Positions 23,404 through 30,735 of a DNA stretch of 33,989 bases are shown here, one piece after another. Numbering within the stretch: position 1 is the stretch's first letter; each line of letters opens with the position of its first letter. The DNA is from an uncultured Lachnospiraceae bacterium (GTDB lineage Bacteria; Bacillota; Clostridia; Lachnospirales; Lachnospiraceae): NCBI GenBank assembly GCA_949132985.1, contig CASCGD010000024.1:1-33989 (forward strand). Reading direction: 5' to 3'. The position numbers and the translations under genes are program-made. The notes under the pieces are model-generated. The model was not told where the DNA came from. It worked only from the letters and a program-made list of their open reading frames with translations, and searched no databases.

Positions 23404-24332
23404 CAACAGCCAATAAAAAACTGATCTCTCTGCGAGAAGCCGCAGCCCTTGTGCCGGACGGGGCAAATATGAGCTTCAGCGGCTTTGCAGAAACAAACAA
23501 CCCCTTAAGCTTTGTCCGCGAGATGATCCGCACCGGCAAAACGCACCTGGAAATCTCCGGCATGGGCGACGCCCAGTCCGTTGAACTGCTCTGCGGCGCG
23601 GGAGCCGTCGATCTGGTTCGCGTCTCAAACTATATGGCGAAAAACGGACGCTGTCCAAACTTTTGCCGCTGTGCACAGCAGGGAACGATCCGGACGGAGG
23701 ACTATAGCCATTTCGGCATCACAAACCGTTTTTTTGCCGCCGCCATGGGCATTCCCTTCATGCCTGTCAAGGTCATGATTGGCTCCGATCTCTGTGAGAT
23801 ACAAAATTTTGACAAGGACCGGAAGGTGATGGAATTTGACGACCCTTTTTCCGGCGAGCGGTGCGGGATTGTACCGAGGCTGGCGCCGGATTTTGCCGTT
23901 ATCCATGTGGCCCGGGCCGACGCGGAGGGCAACTGCCAGCTTTACGGCATCACCTCCTCCATCGAGATCATCGCCCGGGCAGCAAAACATGTCATTGTAA
24001 CCGCCGAGGAGATCGTCGACACAGAGGAAATCCGGCGGACAAACCAGTTTACCATACTGCCCTCCTTCTTTGTGGATTACGTAGTGCACTGCCCCTTCGG
24101 CGCTTATCCCGGAGGCGTTTTCACATATTATGATTACGATCTGGAGCATCTGGATCTCATCACCCGCTCCGGCAAAAGCCCCGATACCATGGAGGCCTAT
24201 TTCGACGAGTGGGTCTATGGAACGAAAGACGAGGCCGCCTTTTTTGACAAGGTTGGAATCCGCCGCCTGATGGACCTGCGCGCAGACCCTTACAGCGGCG
24301 TAAGCTTACGGAACAGGAGGCAATTTCTATGA
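23400..24332 (+). CDS. Family I CoA-transferase alpha subunit (GctA-like, pair 2)
   Basis: A 310-residue alpha subunit of the glutaconate CoA-transferase type: LREAAALVPDGANMSFSGFA at the N-terminus, NPLSFVREMIRTGKTHLEIS, FMPVKVMIGSDLCEI, then the PDFAVIHVARADAEGNCQLY block, VDYVVHCPFGAYPGGVFTYY and a C-terminal YFDEWVYGTKDEAAFFDKVG. Translation is coupled to both neighbours by ATGA overlaps (23400-23403 and 24329-24332). It should form a heteromer with the following beta subunit, which has the catalytic Glu, and move CoA between carboxylates (for example from acetyl-CoA to the imported acid). The acid is not known. The wording 'glutaconate-like' refers to fold group only. Confidence 0.87.
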   Translation: MTTANKKLISLREAAALVPDGANMSFSGFAETNNPLSFVREMIRTGKTHLEISGMGDAQSVELLCGAGAVDLVRVSNYMAKNGRCPNFCRCAQQGTIRTEDYSHFGITNRFFAAAMGIPFMPVKVMIGSDLCEIQNFDKDRKVMEFDDPFSGERCGIVPRLAPDFAVIHVARADAEGNCQLYGITSSIEIIARAAKHVIVTAEEIVDTEEIRRTNQFTILPSFFVDYVVHCPFGAYPGGVFTYYDYDLEHLDLITRSGKSPDTMEAYFDEWVYGTKDEAAFFDKVGIRRLMDLRADPYSGVSLRNRRQFL

Positions 24333-25090
24333 GTTGGACGAAGGATGAGCTGATGATCGCAGCTGCCGCAGAAGTAATTGAAAACCGCGATATCGCCCTG
24401 GTGGGCATCGGTCTGCCCGTGATGGCAGCTATGTTTGCCAAACACACCACGGCTCCCGACCTGAAACTGATCTACGAGTCGGGCGCAATCGACGCGCAGC
24501 CAAAGGATCTCCCCCAGGGCCCGGGAGATTTCCCGCTGCTGCGCACCTCCACCATGACGACTTCGCTGTTTGACGCGCTGGGCTATGTACAGAGAGGAAA
24601 AGTGGATATCGCATTTCTCGGCGCCGCCGAGATCGACCAGTACGGCAACCTGAACGCTACCGTGATCGGCGATTATATGCACCCGGACTGCCGTCTTCCC
24701 GGCAGCGGCGGTGCCAACGACATGGGCTCGGGAGCACGCAAAATCGTCGTGATCTCCCGCCATCTGAGGCGTAAATTTCCGGCGCGTGTCTCCTATATCA
24801 CGACCCCCGGATTCCTCTGCGGCCCGGGCGAACGGGAGCGTCACGGCCTTGGCGGAGAAGGCCCGGTGCGTGTCGTGACGGATCTTGGCATATTCGGCTT
24901 CGACGACGAGACAAAACGCATGCGGATTCTCTCCATCCATCCGGGCGTGTCAAAGCAGGAGATTATCCGCAATACCCAGTTTGAAATTCTGGGAATGGAC
25001 GGGGAAATCCCGGTGACCGCCGAAAAAAGCGAAGAGCTTCACCGGCTGCTGCAAAGCCTGGATCCTCAACACATTTATATTAAAAATTAA
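24329..25090 (+). CDS. Family I CoA-transferase beta subunit with intact catalytic Glu (GctB-like, pair 2)
   Basis: A 253-residue beta subunit. The catalytic glutamate is Glu50 in TAPDLKLIYESGAIDAQP, at the position expected from glutaconate CoA-transferase. Other marks are GKVDIAFLGAAEIDQYGNLN, SGGANDMGSGARKIVVISRH and the C-terminal LSIHPGVSKQEIIRNTQFEI. The start overlaps the alpha stop as ATGA, with AGGAGG nearby inside the alpha gene. It gives the island at least one chemically competent family I CoA-transferase, in contrast to the pair at 18453-20162. A possible internal promoter lies just after its end, ahead of the CaiB gene. Confidence 0.88.
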   Translation: MSWTKDELMIAAAAEVIENRDIALVGIGLPVMAAMFAKHTTAPDLKLIYESGAIDAQPKDLPQGPGDFPLLRTSTMTTSLFDALGYVQRGKVDIAFLGAAEIDQYGNLNATVIGDYMHPDCRLPGSGGANDMGSGARKIVVISRHLRRKFPARVSYITTPGFLCGPGERERHGLGGEGPVRVVTDLGIFGFDDETKRMRILSIHPGVSKQEIIRNTQFEILGMDGEIPVTAEKSEELHRLLQSLDPQHIYIKN

Positions 25091-25103
25091 TTCACAGTAT
25101 AAT
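25074..25103 (+). promoter_or_regulatory. Possible internal promoter before the CaiB-type gene
   Basis: TTTATA (25074-25079), 18-bp spacer, TATAAT (25098-25103). The -10 is perfect but the -35 is poor, and the area is simply AT-rich at the gene junction. Confidence 0.25.
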
Positions 25104-25126
25104 TATTTTCAAAGGAGGACATACAG

Positions 25127-26323
25127 ATGAAAGCATTGGAAGGAATCAAAGTGATCGATCTTACCCGCGTGGTATCCGGCCCCCACTGTACGATGATTCT
25201 CGGCGACTTCGGCGCCGATATCATCAAGATCGAGAAGCCCGGTACCGGCGATATCGGCCGCGGCTACGCACCCTTCTACGAAGGCGAAGCAACCTACTTT
25301 ATGACGCACAACCGCAACAAGCGCAGCCTCTCCCTGAACACACGCCACCCGGAGGCAAAGGAAATTTTAAAAAAGCTTCTGAAAGAGGCAGACGTACTGG
25401 TGGAAAATTTCAAAGCCGGCACACTTGAGGAGATGGGCCTTGCCCCTGAGACCCTTCTGAAGTTAAACCCCCGCCTTATCATCACACGCATTTCCGGCTT
25501 CGGACAGGACGGTCCCTACTCCGATCAGGTATGCTACGATGCCGTCGCCCAGGCGATGAGCGGACTGATGGCAATTACCGGCGACCCGGATGAAAAAGGC
25601 GGCCACCCCACGATGATCGGAAGTTATATGGTCGATTTTGTCAGCGGCATCTACGGTGCACTCGGCACCATGGCGGCACTTTCAGCTCGCGAAAAAACCG
25701 GAAAGGGCCAGGTCGTTGACATTGCAATGTTTGATACCGCATGCTCTCTGACCCACTCGGCCATCATCAACTACTATCTGCTTGGCCAGATAGCGCAGCG
25801 CAACGGGAATCAGGACCGGGCGGCATGGCCGGCAAATTTCTATCCGACCAAAGACGGCGAGCTCGTCTACATTCACTGCGGCCTGGACAATACCTTTGCC
25901 CGCATGGCAAAGGTGCTCGGGCGCGAGGAACTGCTGGAAGATCCTGAGTACCGTACACTTGCCGGGCGCACCAACCACATCGACGAGTGTGATGCCATGA
26001 TCACCGCGTGGACTTTGCAGCACACACTCGATGAAATCATTCCGGTGTGCAAGCAAAACGCCTTCCCCTGCGCAAAGGTAAATTCCATTGAGGATATGGT
26101 AAAAGATCCGCAGCTCATCCACCGGGGAATGATCCGCGAGGTAAACGATAGCAAGTTCGGACCTGTAACGATGAGCGGCCCTGTTGTCAAAATGTCCGAT
26201 ACAAACCCGGATGTATACTGCACTGCACCCCGACTCGGCGAGCACAACAGAGAAATTCTCGGAGGCATTCTTGGATTCAGCGACGATGAGATTGCCGCTT
26301 TAAAGGCTGATGGAGTCATCTAG
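25127..26323 (+). CDS. Family III CoA-transferase (CaiB/BaiF/Frc type)
   Basis: A 398-residue member of the CaiB/BaiF/formyl-CoA transferase family, which forms interlocked dimers and transfers CoA through an aspartyl-CoA anhydride. Evidence: the N-terminal LEGIKVIDLTRVVSGPHCTM and GDFGADIIKIEKPGTGDIGR, the NRNKRSLSLN block, ADVLVENFKAGTLEEMGL, GFGQDGPYSDQVCYD, and the catalytic Asp170 in IGSYMVDFVSGIYG. It is full length. ATG 25127 has a strong AGGAGG. It is the last CoA-linked gene of the operon; the following hairpin (26370-26398) may partly end transcription. It could load CoA on the island's substrate or an intermediate such as a hydroxy or unsaturated acid. Confidence 0.93.
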   Translation: MKALEGIKVIDLTRVVSGPHCTMILGDFGADIIKIEKPGTGDIGRGYAPFYEGEATYFMTHNRNKRSLSLNTRHPEAKEILKKLLKEADVLVENFKAGTLEEMGLAPETLLKLNPRLIITRISGFGQDGPYSDQVCYDAVAQAMSGLMAITGDPDEKGGHPTMIGSYMVDFVSGIYGALGTMAALSAREKTGKGQVVDIAMFDTACSLTHSAIINYYLLGQIAQRNGNQDRAAWPANFYPTKDGELVYIHCGLDNTFARMAKVLGREELLEDPEYRTLAGRTNHIDECDAMITAWTLQHTLDEIIPVCKQNAFPCAKVNSIEDMVKDPQLIHRGMIREVNDSKFGPVTMSGPVVKMSDTNPDVYCTAPRLGEHNREILGGILGFSDDEIAALKADGVI

Positions 26324-26369
26324 GAGGAACGCAGATTACAAAGCATTTTTCAAAGATGCCTTCCGATAA

Positions 26370-26398
26370 AATGCCCGTGAGCTTTGCAAACGGGCATT
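26370..26398 (+). terminator. Weak terminator/attenuator hairpin after the CaiB gene
   Basis: AATGCCCGT (26370-26378) / ACGGGCATT (26390-26398), perfect 9-bp arms, 11-base loop, followed by ACTTTAAG with only three Ts. It could partially reduce transcription into the MFS and kinase genes, or mark the 3' end of the CoA operon message. Confidence 0.5.
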
Positions 26399-26426
26399 AC
26401 TTTAAGATTAGGAGGCTGCTGCCGCA

Positions 26427-27662
26427 ATGAAAGATAGAAACAAGAAGTCACTTTACAAAATCAACTTACACTATATCGTGCTGCAAAGCCTGTACTGGAT
26501 GGGATACGCCACCGTGTGGGCCTCACGCTCCGCAGTCCTGCTCTACAAAGGCTGCTCGAACGCCCAGACCGGCGCTATTACCGCAATTTCCCTGCTGTCC
26601 GCAGCTTTTGTCTTCCAGCCTGCCATGTCCTCTCTGGCAGACCGCAGCCCGCGGTTTTCAAGCCGACGGTTTTCCATGGCTTTATGCGTCGCCGCGGCAT
26701 GCGCCTCCCTGATTATGTGGAATGACGCCTGTCCCCTGCCGCTTTTTGCCGTACTCTATATTTTGATCGGCGTCTGTCTGATGGGATTGGCTCCCTTCTT
26801 AAATTCCATGTCAATGGCGCTGGTTCTCGACGGGATTCCCGTAGATTACGGCCTGGGCCGGGGAATTGGCTCCGGCTTCTACGCCGTAGGCGCACTTTCC
26901 ATGGGCTTCCTTTTGGAGGGTTTTCGCGCCACCATCATTTTCCCTTTATTTTCGGCAGTTTTTTTCCTGCTGTGCTTCTCCTCATTTTTCTTTCGTTATG
27001 GAAACGACGCGGGAAGTGCGCGACCGCCGGAATCTGTTCCGGATAGCCAAAAGGAAAAAAGAGCACTCGGCAATCTGGCTCTGCTCAAAAGCTATCCCGC
27101 CTTCACCTGCCTGATCATCGGATATGCCCTGATGTTCTCCAGCCACGGCATCAACTGTACTTACATGATCCACATCACAGAGCGGGCAGGCGGCGGCAAG
27201 TCCGAAATGGGAATCGCCCTGGCCATCGGAGCGCTTGTGGAGGTGCCCGCCATGATGCTCTTTACCAGGCTGCGTGAAAAAACATCTCTGAAGTTTATTT
27301 TCAGACTCACCGTTTTTGGATTTTTTATCCGAAATCTGCTGTTTTTGATCGCACCGTCCATGACGGTCGTTTATATCACCGTATTTTTACAGTTTCTGGA
27401 GTGCGGCATCTCCATTCCCGCCACGGTCTATTACGTCGCGCAGAACATCGATAAAGCCAACCAGGTAAAGGGACAGTCGCTGCTCCACCTAACCTCCAAC
27501 GGAATCGGCTCGGCTCTTGGCACGCTGATCGCCGGACAGCTGTTAGATTCCTCCGGCGTACATACCATGTTGATTTTCGCCATCTGCTGCAGCGTGGCAG
27601 GCGGACTGATCATCATTGCCGCAACACGAAAGGATAACCAAAATAAGGGGATACAAGCATGA
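26427..27662 (+). CDS. Major facilitator superfamily transporter (MFS_1-like/LacY-related)
   Basis: A 411-residue, about 12-helix membrane transporter. Resembles the MFS_1-like group (nucleoside, phenylpropionate or sugar symporters): YIVLQSLYWMGYATVWASRS in helix 1, the loop MSSLADRSPRFSSRRFSM between helices 2 and 3 (DR...R motif A), LNSMSMALVLDGIPVDYGLG, and FGFFIRNLLFLIAPSM in the second half. ATG 26427 follows AGGAGG at 12 bases. The stop overlaps the FGGY kinase ATG as ATGA, so transporter and kinase are coupled, suggesting that it imports the kinase substrate. Direction and substrate are not visible from sequence. Confidence 0.87.
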   Translation: MKDRNKKSLYKINLHYIVLQSLYWMGYATVWASRSAVLLYKGCSNAQTGAITAISLLSAAFVFQPAMSSLADRSPRFSSRRFSMALCVAAACASLIMWNDACPLPLFAVLYILIGVCLMGLAPFLNSMSMALVLDGIPVDYGLGRGIGSGFYAVGALSMGFLLEGFRATIIFPLFSAVFFLLCFSSFFFRYGNDAGSARPPESVPDSQKEKRALGNLALLKSYPAFTCLIIGYALMFSSHGINCTYMIHITERAGGGKSEMGIALAIGALVEVPAMMLFTRLREKTSLKFIFRLTVFGFFIRNLLFLIAPSMTVVYITVFLQFLECGISIPATVYYVAQNIDKANQVKGQSLLHLTSNGIGSALGTLIAGQLLDSSGVHTMLIFAICCSVAGGLIIIAATRKDNQNKGIQA

Positions 27663-29098
27663 ATTTATATTTGATCATCGATATCGGAACCAGCTCTCTG
27701 CGAACCGCTCTTTTAGACGACAGCCGCAGGGTCGTCGATTCCCGCGTGCGAAAGCGCTCCGTCCCGGCATGCTTTGACGCCGAAGAAGAATGGGCACACA
27801 TTGTAGAAATGATTGACGCTCTGACGAAAACCCGCCCCGACATTCGGGGAATCGCCGTTTCCTCCCTGCTTGGCTGGGTCGGTGTCGACACCTTCGGCCA
27901 TCCGGTCACACCCTGCTACACCTACATGCATCAGGAGCCGGAAACTTATGAGCAATACGCCGCAGCCATTCCGGCAGAAAAAATATACGCCATCTGCAGG
28001 CGCAGGGCTGCACCGGAACAGCTGGCATTCAAGCTCTGCCGCATCCGCACGCAGGAACCGCAGCTATATCAAAAGCTCGCATACTTTCTATCGCTCAAGG
28101 ACTTTATCAATATGCAGCTGACGGGCAGGGCTGCCGTGGATCACACCAGTGCCAGCTACAGCCTGCTCTACGACGTAGCAGGAACATGCTGGAGCAGAGA
28201 ATGCCTTGCATGGACAGAGCTTGACGACTCCCGACTGCCTGCCCTTAAATATCCCCAGGAGATTCTTGCGCCTCTGCATCCCGCACTCGGTCAGAAATTC
28301 GGCATAAAACCCGACTGCCCTGTGGCTGTGGGCACGGTGGACGGCTCCTGCGGCATTTTAGGTGCCGGAGGCACCATCCCAGGCACCTTCGTAAACGTGA
28401 TGGGGACAACGGATACCTGCTTTCTCGTCTGCGACAGACTGCCCGACGACCCGTCCTGCAGTCTGGTCATGAACCCCCACGCCGTCCCCGGCTTTTACCT
28501 GGCCGGAGGCCCCATGGGCATGTACGGCGGCAGTCTCGAGTGGATGCTAAAGCACCTGATGTTTGAGTCAAAGGATTTACAGCAGATGAACAAGCTTGCC
28601 GCTGCTCTCCCGGCCGGCTCCTGCGGTGTCATCGCCTTCCCTACGCTGGCCGGTGAGCGCACGCCCTTCTGGAACAGCGATCTGTGCGGCACGTTTCTTG
28701 GACTTAAGCACGAGCACGGCGGTGAGCATCTATTCCGCGCCGCACTCGAGGCAAACTGCTATGCCGTCCGCAGAATCTGTGAGCTTTTGAACGGCTGCGG
28801 CCTCTCCGTTACAGATGTGCTGGCCTCCGGCGGCGGATCACAGAGCGATCTGTGGCTGCAGCTAAAAGCCGACATCCTGGGCTTTCCGGTGGCCCGCTCC
28901 CAGGCAAAGGAAGCTACTCTGGAGGGCGCTTTCGAGCTTGCCCGGATGGCAGCCGGCGGCGCGGGTGGGAACATTACCGTACCCGAAACCGCCGCCACCT
29001 TTGAGGTGCGCCCGGAGGAAGCCCTGAAATATGACAGGCTCTACACAGATTACCTGCGGGTACATGACAAACTGGCGGAATTATACCCGCTGCATTAA
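27659..29098 (+). CDS. FGGY-family carbohydrate kinase
   Basis: A 479-residue sugar/polyol kinase with the actin-like ATPase fold. First phosphate loop IIDIGTSSLRTALLD at the N-terminus, catalytic base Asp228 in GTVDGSCGILGAGG, the FGGY signature region FPTLAGERTPFWN with FLGLKHEHG, and adenosine-site ASGGGSQSDLWLQL followed by ADILGFPVARSQAKEATLEG. Relatives phosphorylate xylulose, gluconate, glycerol or similar. The gene is coupled to the MFS transporter by an ATGA overlap and is the last of the plus-strand run. A polyol or sugar-acid kinase at the end of a CoA-transferase operon is unusual. Substrate unknown. No terminator was found in the 26 bases before the convergent HNH gene. Confidence 0.9.
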   Translation: MNLYLIIDIGTSSLRTALLDDSRRVVDSRVRKRSVPACFDAEEEWAHIVEMIDALTKTRPDIRGIAVSSLLGWVGVDTFGHPVTPCYTYMHQEPETYEQYAAAIPAEKIYAICRRRAAPEQLAFKLCRIRTQEPQLYQKLAYFLSLKDFINMQLTGRAAVDHTSASYSLLYDVAGTCWSRECLAWTELDDSRLPALKYPQEILAPLHPALGQKFGIKPDCPVAVGTVDGSCGILGAGGTIPGTFVNVMGTTDTCFLVCDRLPDDPSCSLVMNPHAVPGFYLAGGPMGMYGGSLEWMLKHLMFESKDLQQMNKLAAALPAGSCGVIAFPTLAGERTPFWNSDLCGTFLGLKHEHGGEHLFRAALEANCYAVRRICELLNGCGLSVTDVLASGGGSQSDLWLQLKADILGFPVARSQAKEATLEGAFELARMAAGGAGGNITVPETAATFEVRPEEALKYDRLYTDYLRVHDKLAELYPLH

Positions 29099-29124
29099 CA
29101 TGCCGTTTCACAGATACCCGGACA

Positions 29125-29694
29125 CTAGAGATACCGGTAACACAGATAACAGAGGCCAAAAACCACGGTGCACCGGACGAGCCAGCGAAAAAGCCAGAAC
29201 CACTGGTGCCTCCCGATCCTCCCCTTTCTGATCCACACACCCATCTGTGCAGCCTTTTTCGCGTTGCATCTGTGGCATGCGGGCACCAGATTCGCCGGGC
29301 CATTGAGATCTGAAATCCCCCTTCGGCGCAGTTTCTTCTGTAAGGCAGGATCTTTTGACACTTTTGCAACCGGATACAGATGATCCACTGTAATCCTGCG
29401 CCTGCCGTGGGGGATGCCGCAGTAGGCACAAAAGTAAAACCCTCCCGGCAGAGGAGGGTTCTCCCTGAAAAATCGGGCGCGGTAATCCCTGCTGCGTCTC
29501 CCGTATTCATTGTCCGTGTAAAACCGCAGATGCTTCTCGCGGCAAAACGCTCTGACGCGCCCGAATTTCCGCTCCGAGACGCGTCCCTTATATTTTCCGC
29601 CTCCCACACGCGAAAATCCCCACCATACCAACCGGAAATGATGCCAGAACGTGCGCCTGCTTCCATTCTCAATAACGACCGGATATTTTCCCAT
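29125..29694 (-). CDS. HNH-type endonuclease-like protein with C-terminal membrane segment
   Basis: About 189 residues. The HNH/zinc-ribbon nuclease pattern is clear: CAYCG (Cys89, Cys92), VDHLYPV (Asp104-His105), DLNGPANLVPACHRCNAKKA with Asn135, Cys140 and Cys143. The N-terminal 85 residues are basic and aromatic. Residues about 165-187 (WFWLFRWLVRCTVVFGLCYL) are hydrophobic enough for a membrane helix, which is odd for a DNA enzyme. I chose ATG 29694 with AAAGAGG 8 bases upstream; TTG 29754 has no ribosome site and GTG 29730 is an alternative. It stands alone between the catabolic operon and hypA. It could be a mobile or defence remnant; no partner is visible. Confidence 0.72.
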   Translation of the reverse strand: MGKYPVVIENGSRRTFWHHFRLVWWGFSRVGGGKYKGRVSERKFGRVRAFCREKHLRFYTDNEYGRRSRDYRARFFRENPPLPGGFYFCAYCGIPHGRRRITVDHLYPVAKVSKDPALQKKLRRRGISDLNGPANLVPACHRCNAKKAAQMGVWIRKGRIGRHQWFWLFRWLVRCTVVFGLCYLCYRYL

Positions 29695-29818
29695 AAAAGC
29701 CTCTTTCGTAAAGGGTGATCCTCCACCCACACGGTCCTCTCTTTTTTTCAGCAATTACTGCGCCAGGGCGGCTCTGCCCGGTTCTATATCGCACCGGACA
29801 AAACCGCCCTGAGAACAG

Positions 29819-30169
29819 TCATATATCGTCCACCACAATTTCCTTAATCTCCGTCTCGTTGCCCTGTAAGAGATATGTGCGTTCGCTCCGGCAAAACGGG
29901 CAGATCTTACCGTGGACCACCGTTTCATATTTCCCTCCGCAGTCCTCGCAGTAAGTGAGCGCCGGGACCGTCTCGATCTTTAGCTCACAGCCATCAAGCA
30001 TCGGCCTGCGCTTCGCGTTCCATTTCCAGCAGTCCTCAAGATCATCGTTTACGATTGATGACACCTCGCCAATCCGAAGCACCACCCGGCTCACATGCTC
30101 CGCCTGATTTTCCGCCGCTATTTTTTCCACGCTGTCCGCAATATAAAACACCACTCCGAGCTCGTGCAT
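29819..30169 (-). CDS. hypA: HypA/HybF-type hydrogenase nickel metallochaperone
   Basis: A 116-residue protein of normal HypA length. It starts MHELG, the Ni-binding N-terminus (Met1, His2, Glu3), and has the structural zinc site YCEDCGGKY (Cys74, Cys77) with KICPFCRSE (Cys90, Cys93). HypA hands nickel to [NiFe]-hydrogenase large subunits with HypB, and in some bacteria to urease. The start is ATG 30169 behind GAAAGG. No hypB, hypC-F or hydrogenase gene is in the window; hypA is instead in line with the ridA-like gene (47-base gap) and the por operon. It may be an isolated accessory copy, with the rest elsewhere or beyond the window. Confidence 0.9.
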   Translation of the reverse strand: MHELGVVFYIADSVEKIAAENQAEHVSRVVLRIGEVSSIVNDDLEDCWKWNAKRRPMLDGCELKIETVPALTYCEDCGGKYETVVHGKICPFCRSERTYLLQGNETEIKEIVVDDI

Positions 30170-30216
30170 GACCTTTCAACCCCGCTTTTCTATCATCTAT
30201 GCCGGTATGACCCGCA

Positions 30217-30591
30217 CTAAGCCAGCTCCGCGATGACTTCGATCTCCGCGAGCACATTTTTCGGAAGTGCCTTCACTGCCACGCAGGAACGAGCCGGCCT
30301 GCTTGTAAAATACGAACCGTACACCTCGTTAAATGCCGCAAAATCACCCATATCCGCCAGAAAGCAGGTCGTCTTTACAACGGAGTCAAACGTGCAGCCC
30401 GCCTCCTCCAAAAGTGCACCAATATTTTCGCAGATACACGTTGTCTGCTCCTCTACGGTCGACCCCTTCACCTCGCCGGTTGCCGCATCCAGTGCGATCT
30501 GACCGGAAAAAAATACAAGATTGCCTGTAACCTTGCCCTGTGAATAGGGGCCGATAGCCGCAGGAGCCTTACTTGTAGCAATTGTCTTCAT
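30217..30591 (-). CDS. RidA family (YjgF/YER057c/UK114) protein
   Basis: A 124-residue Rid protein, normal length. Marks are KAPAAIGPYSQGKVTGNLVF at the N-terminus, SGQIALDAATGEV, CFLADMGDFAAFNEVYGSYF, and RPARSCVAVKALPKNVLAEI with the conserved Arg (SRPARSCV) and Glu near the C-terminus that mark true RidA-type deaminases of enamine/imine intermediates. It acts in the cytoplasm, protecting PLP enzymes. I chose ATG 30591 (about 10 bases after AAGGG); ATG 30600 is too near the ribosome site. It follows porB by 144 bases and precedes hypA. It may be transcribed with por or by itself. Confidence 0.92.
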   Translation of the reverse strand: MKTIATSKAPAAIGPYSQGKVTGNLVFFSGQIALDAATGEVKGSTVEEQTTCICENIGALLEEAGCTFDSVVKTTCFLADMGDFAAFNEVYGSYFTSRPARSCVAVKALPKNVLAEIEVIAELA

Positions 30592-30735
30592 ATCGTTCAT
30601 TCCCTTCTTTACTTCTTAATTTTCTCGATACACATCTGTATCATACAGGCACAATTTCCGTATTTGCGTCAGCTGAAAATCTGTAAAGCACGCTTCCCTG
30701 TATCTGATTACGAAAATCGCCCTGATTCCGAGCCG

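Noticed and set aside
22360-23466. Antisense open frame of 368 codons opposite the A' CoA-transferase gene
   Set aside because: It mirrors a conserved coding gene in GC-rich sequence, has low-complexity Arg/Gly-rich content and no ribosome site.
29099-29124. Terminator between the FGGY kinase and the HNH gene
   Set aside because: The 26-base gap has no stem-loop with a T tract.
29755-29818. Inverted repeat CAGGGCGG / CCGCCCTG after hypA as a terminator
   Set aside because: The loop is about 30 bases and no T tract follows; too weak to call.
30667-30678. 12-base match CGTCAGCTGAAA shared with 4947-4958
   Set aside because: A 12-base identity is expected by chance several times in 34 kb; the flanks do not match.
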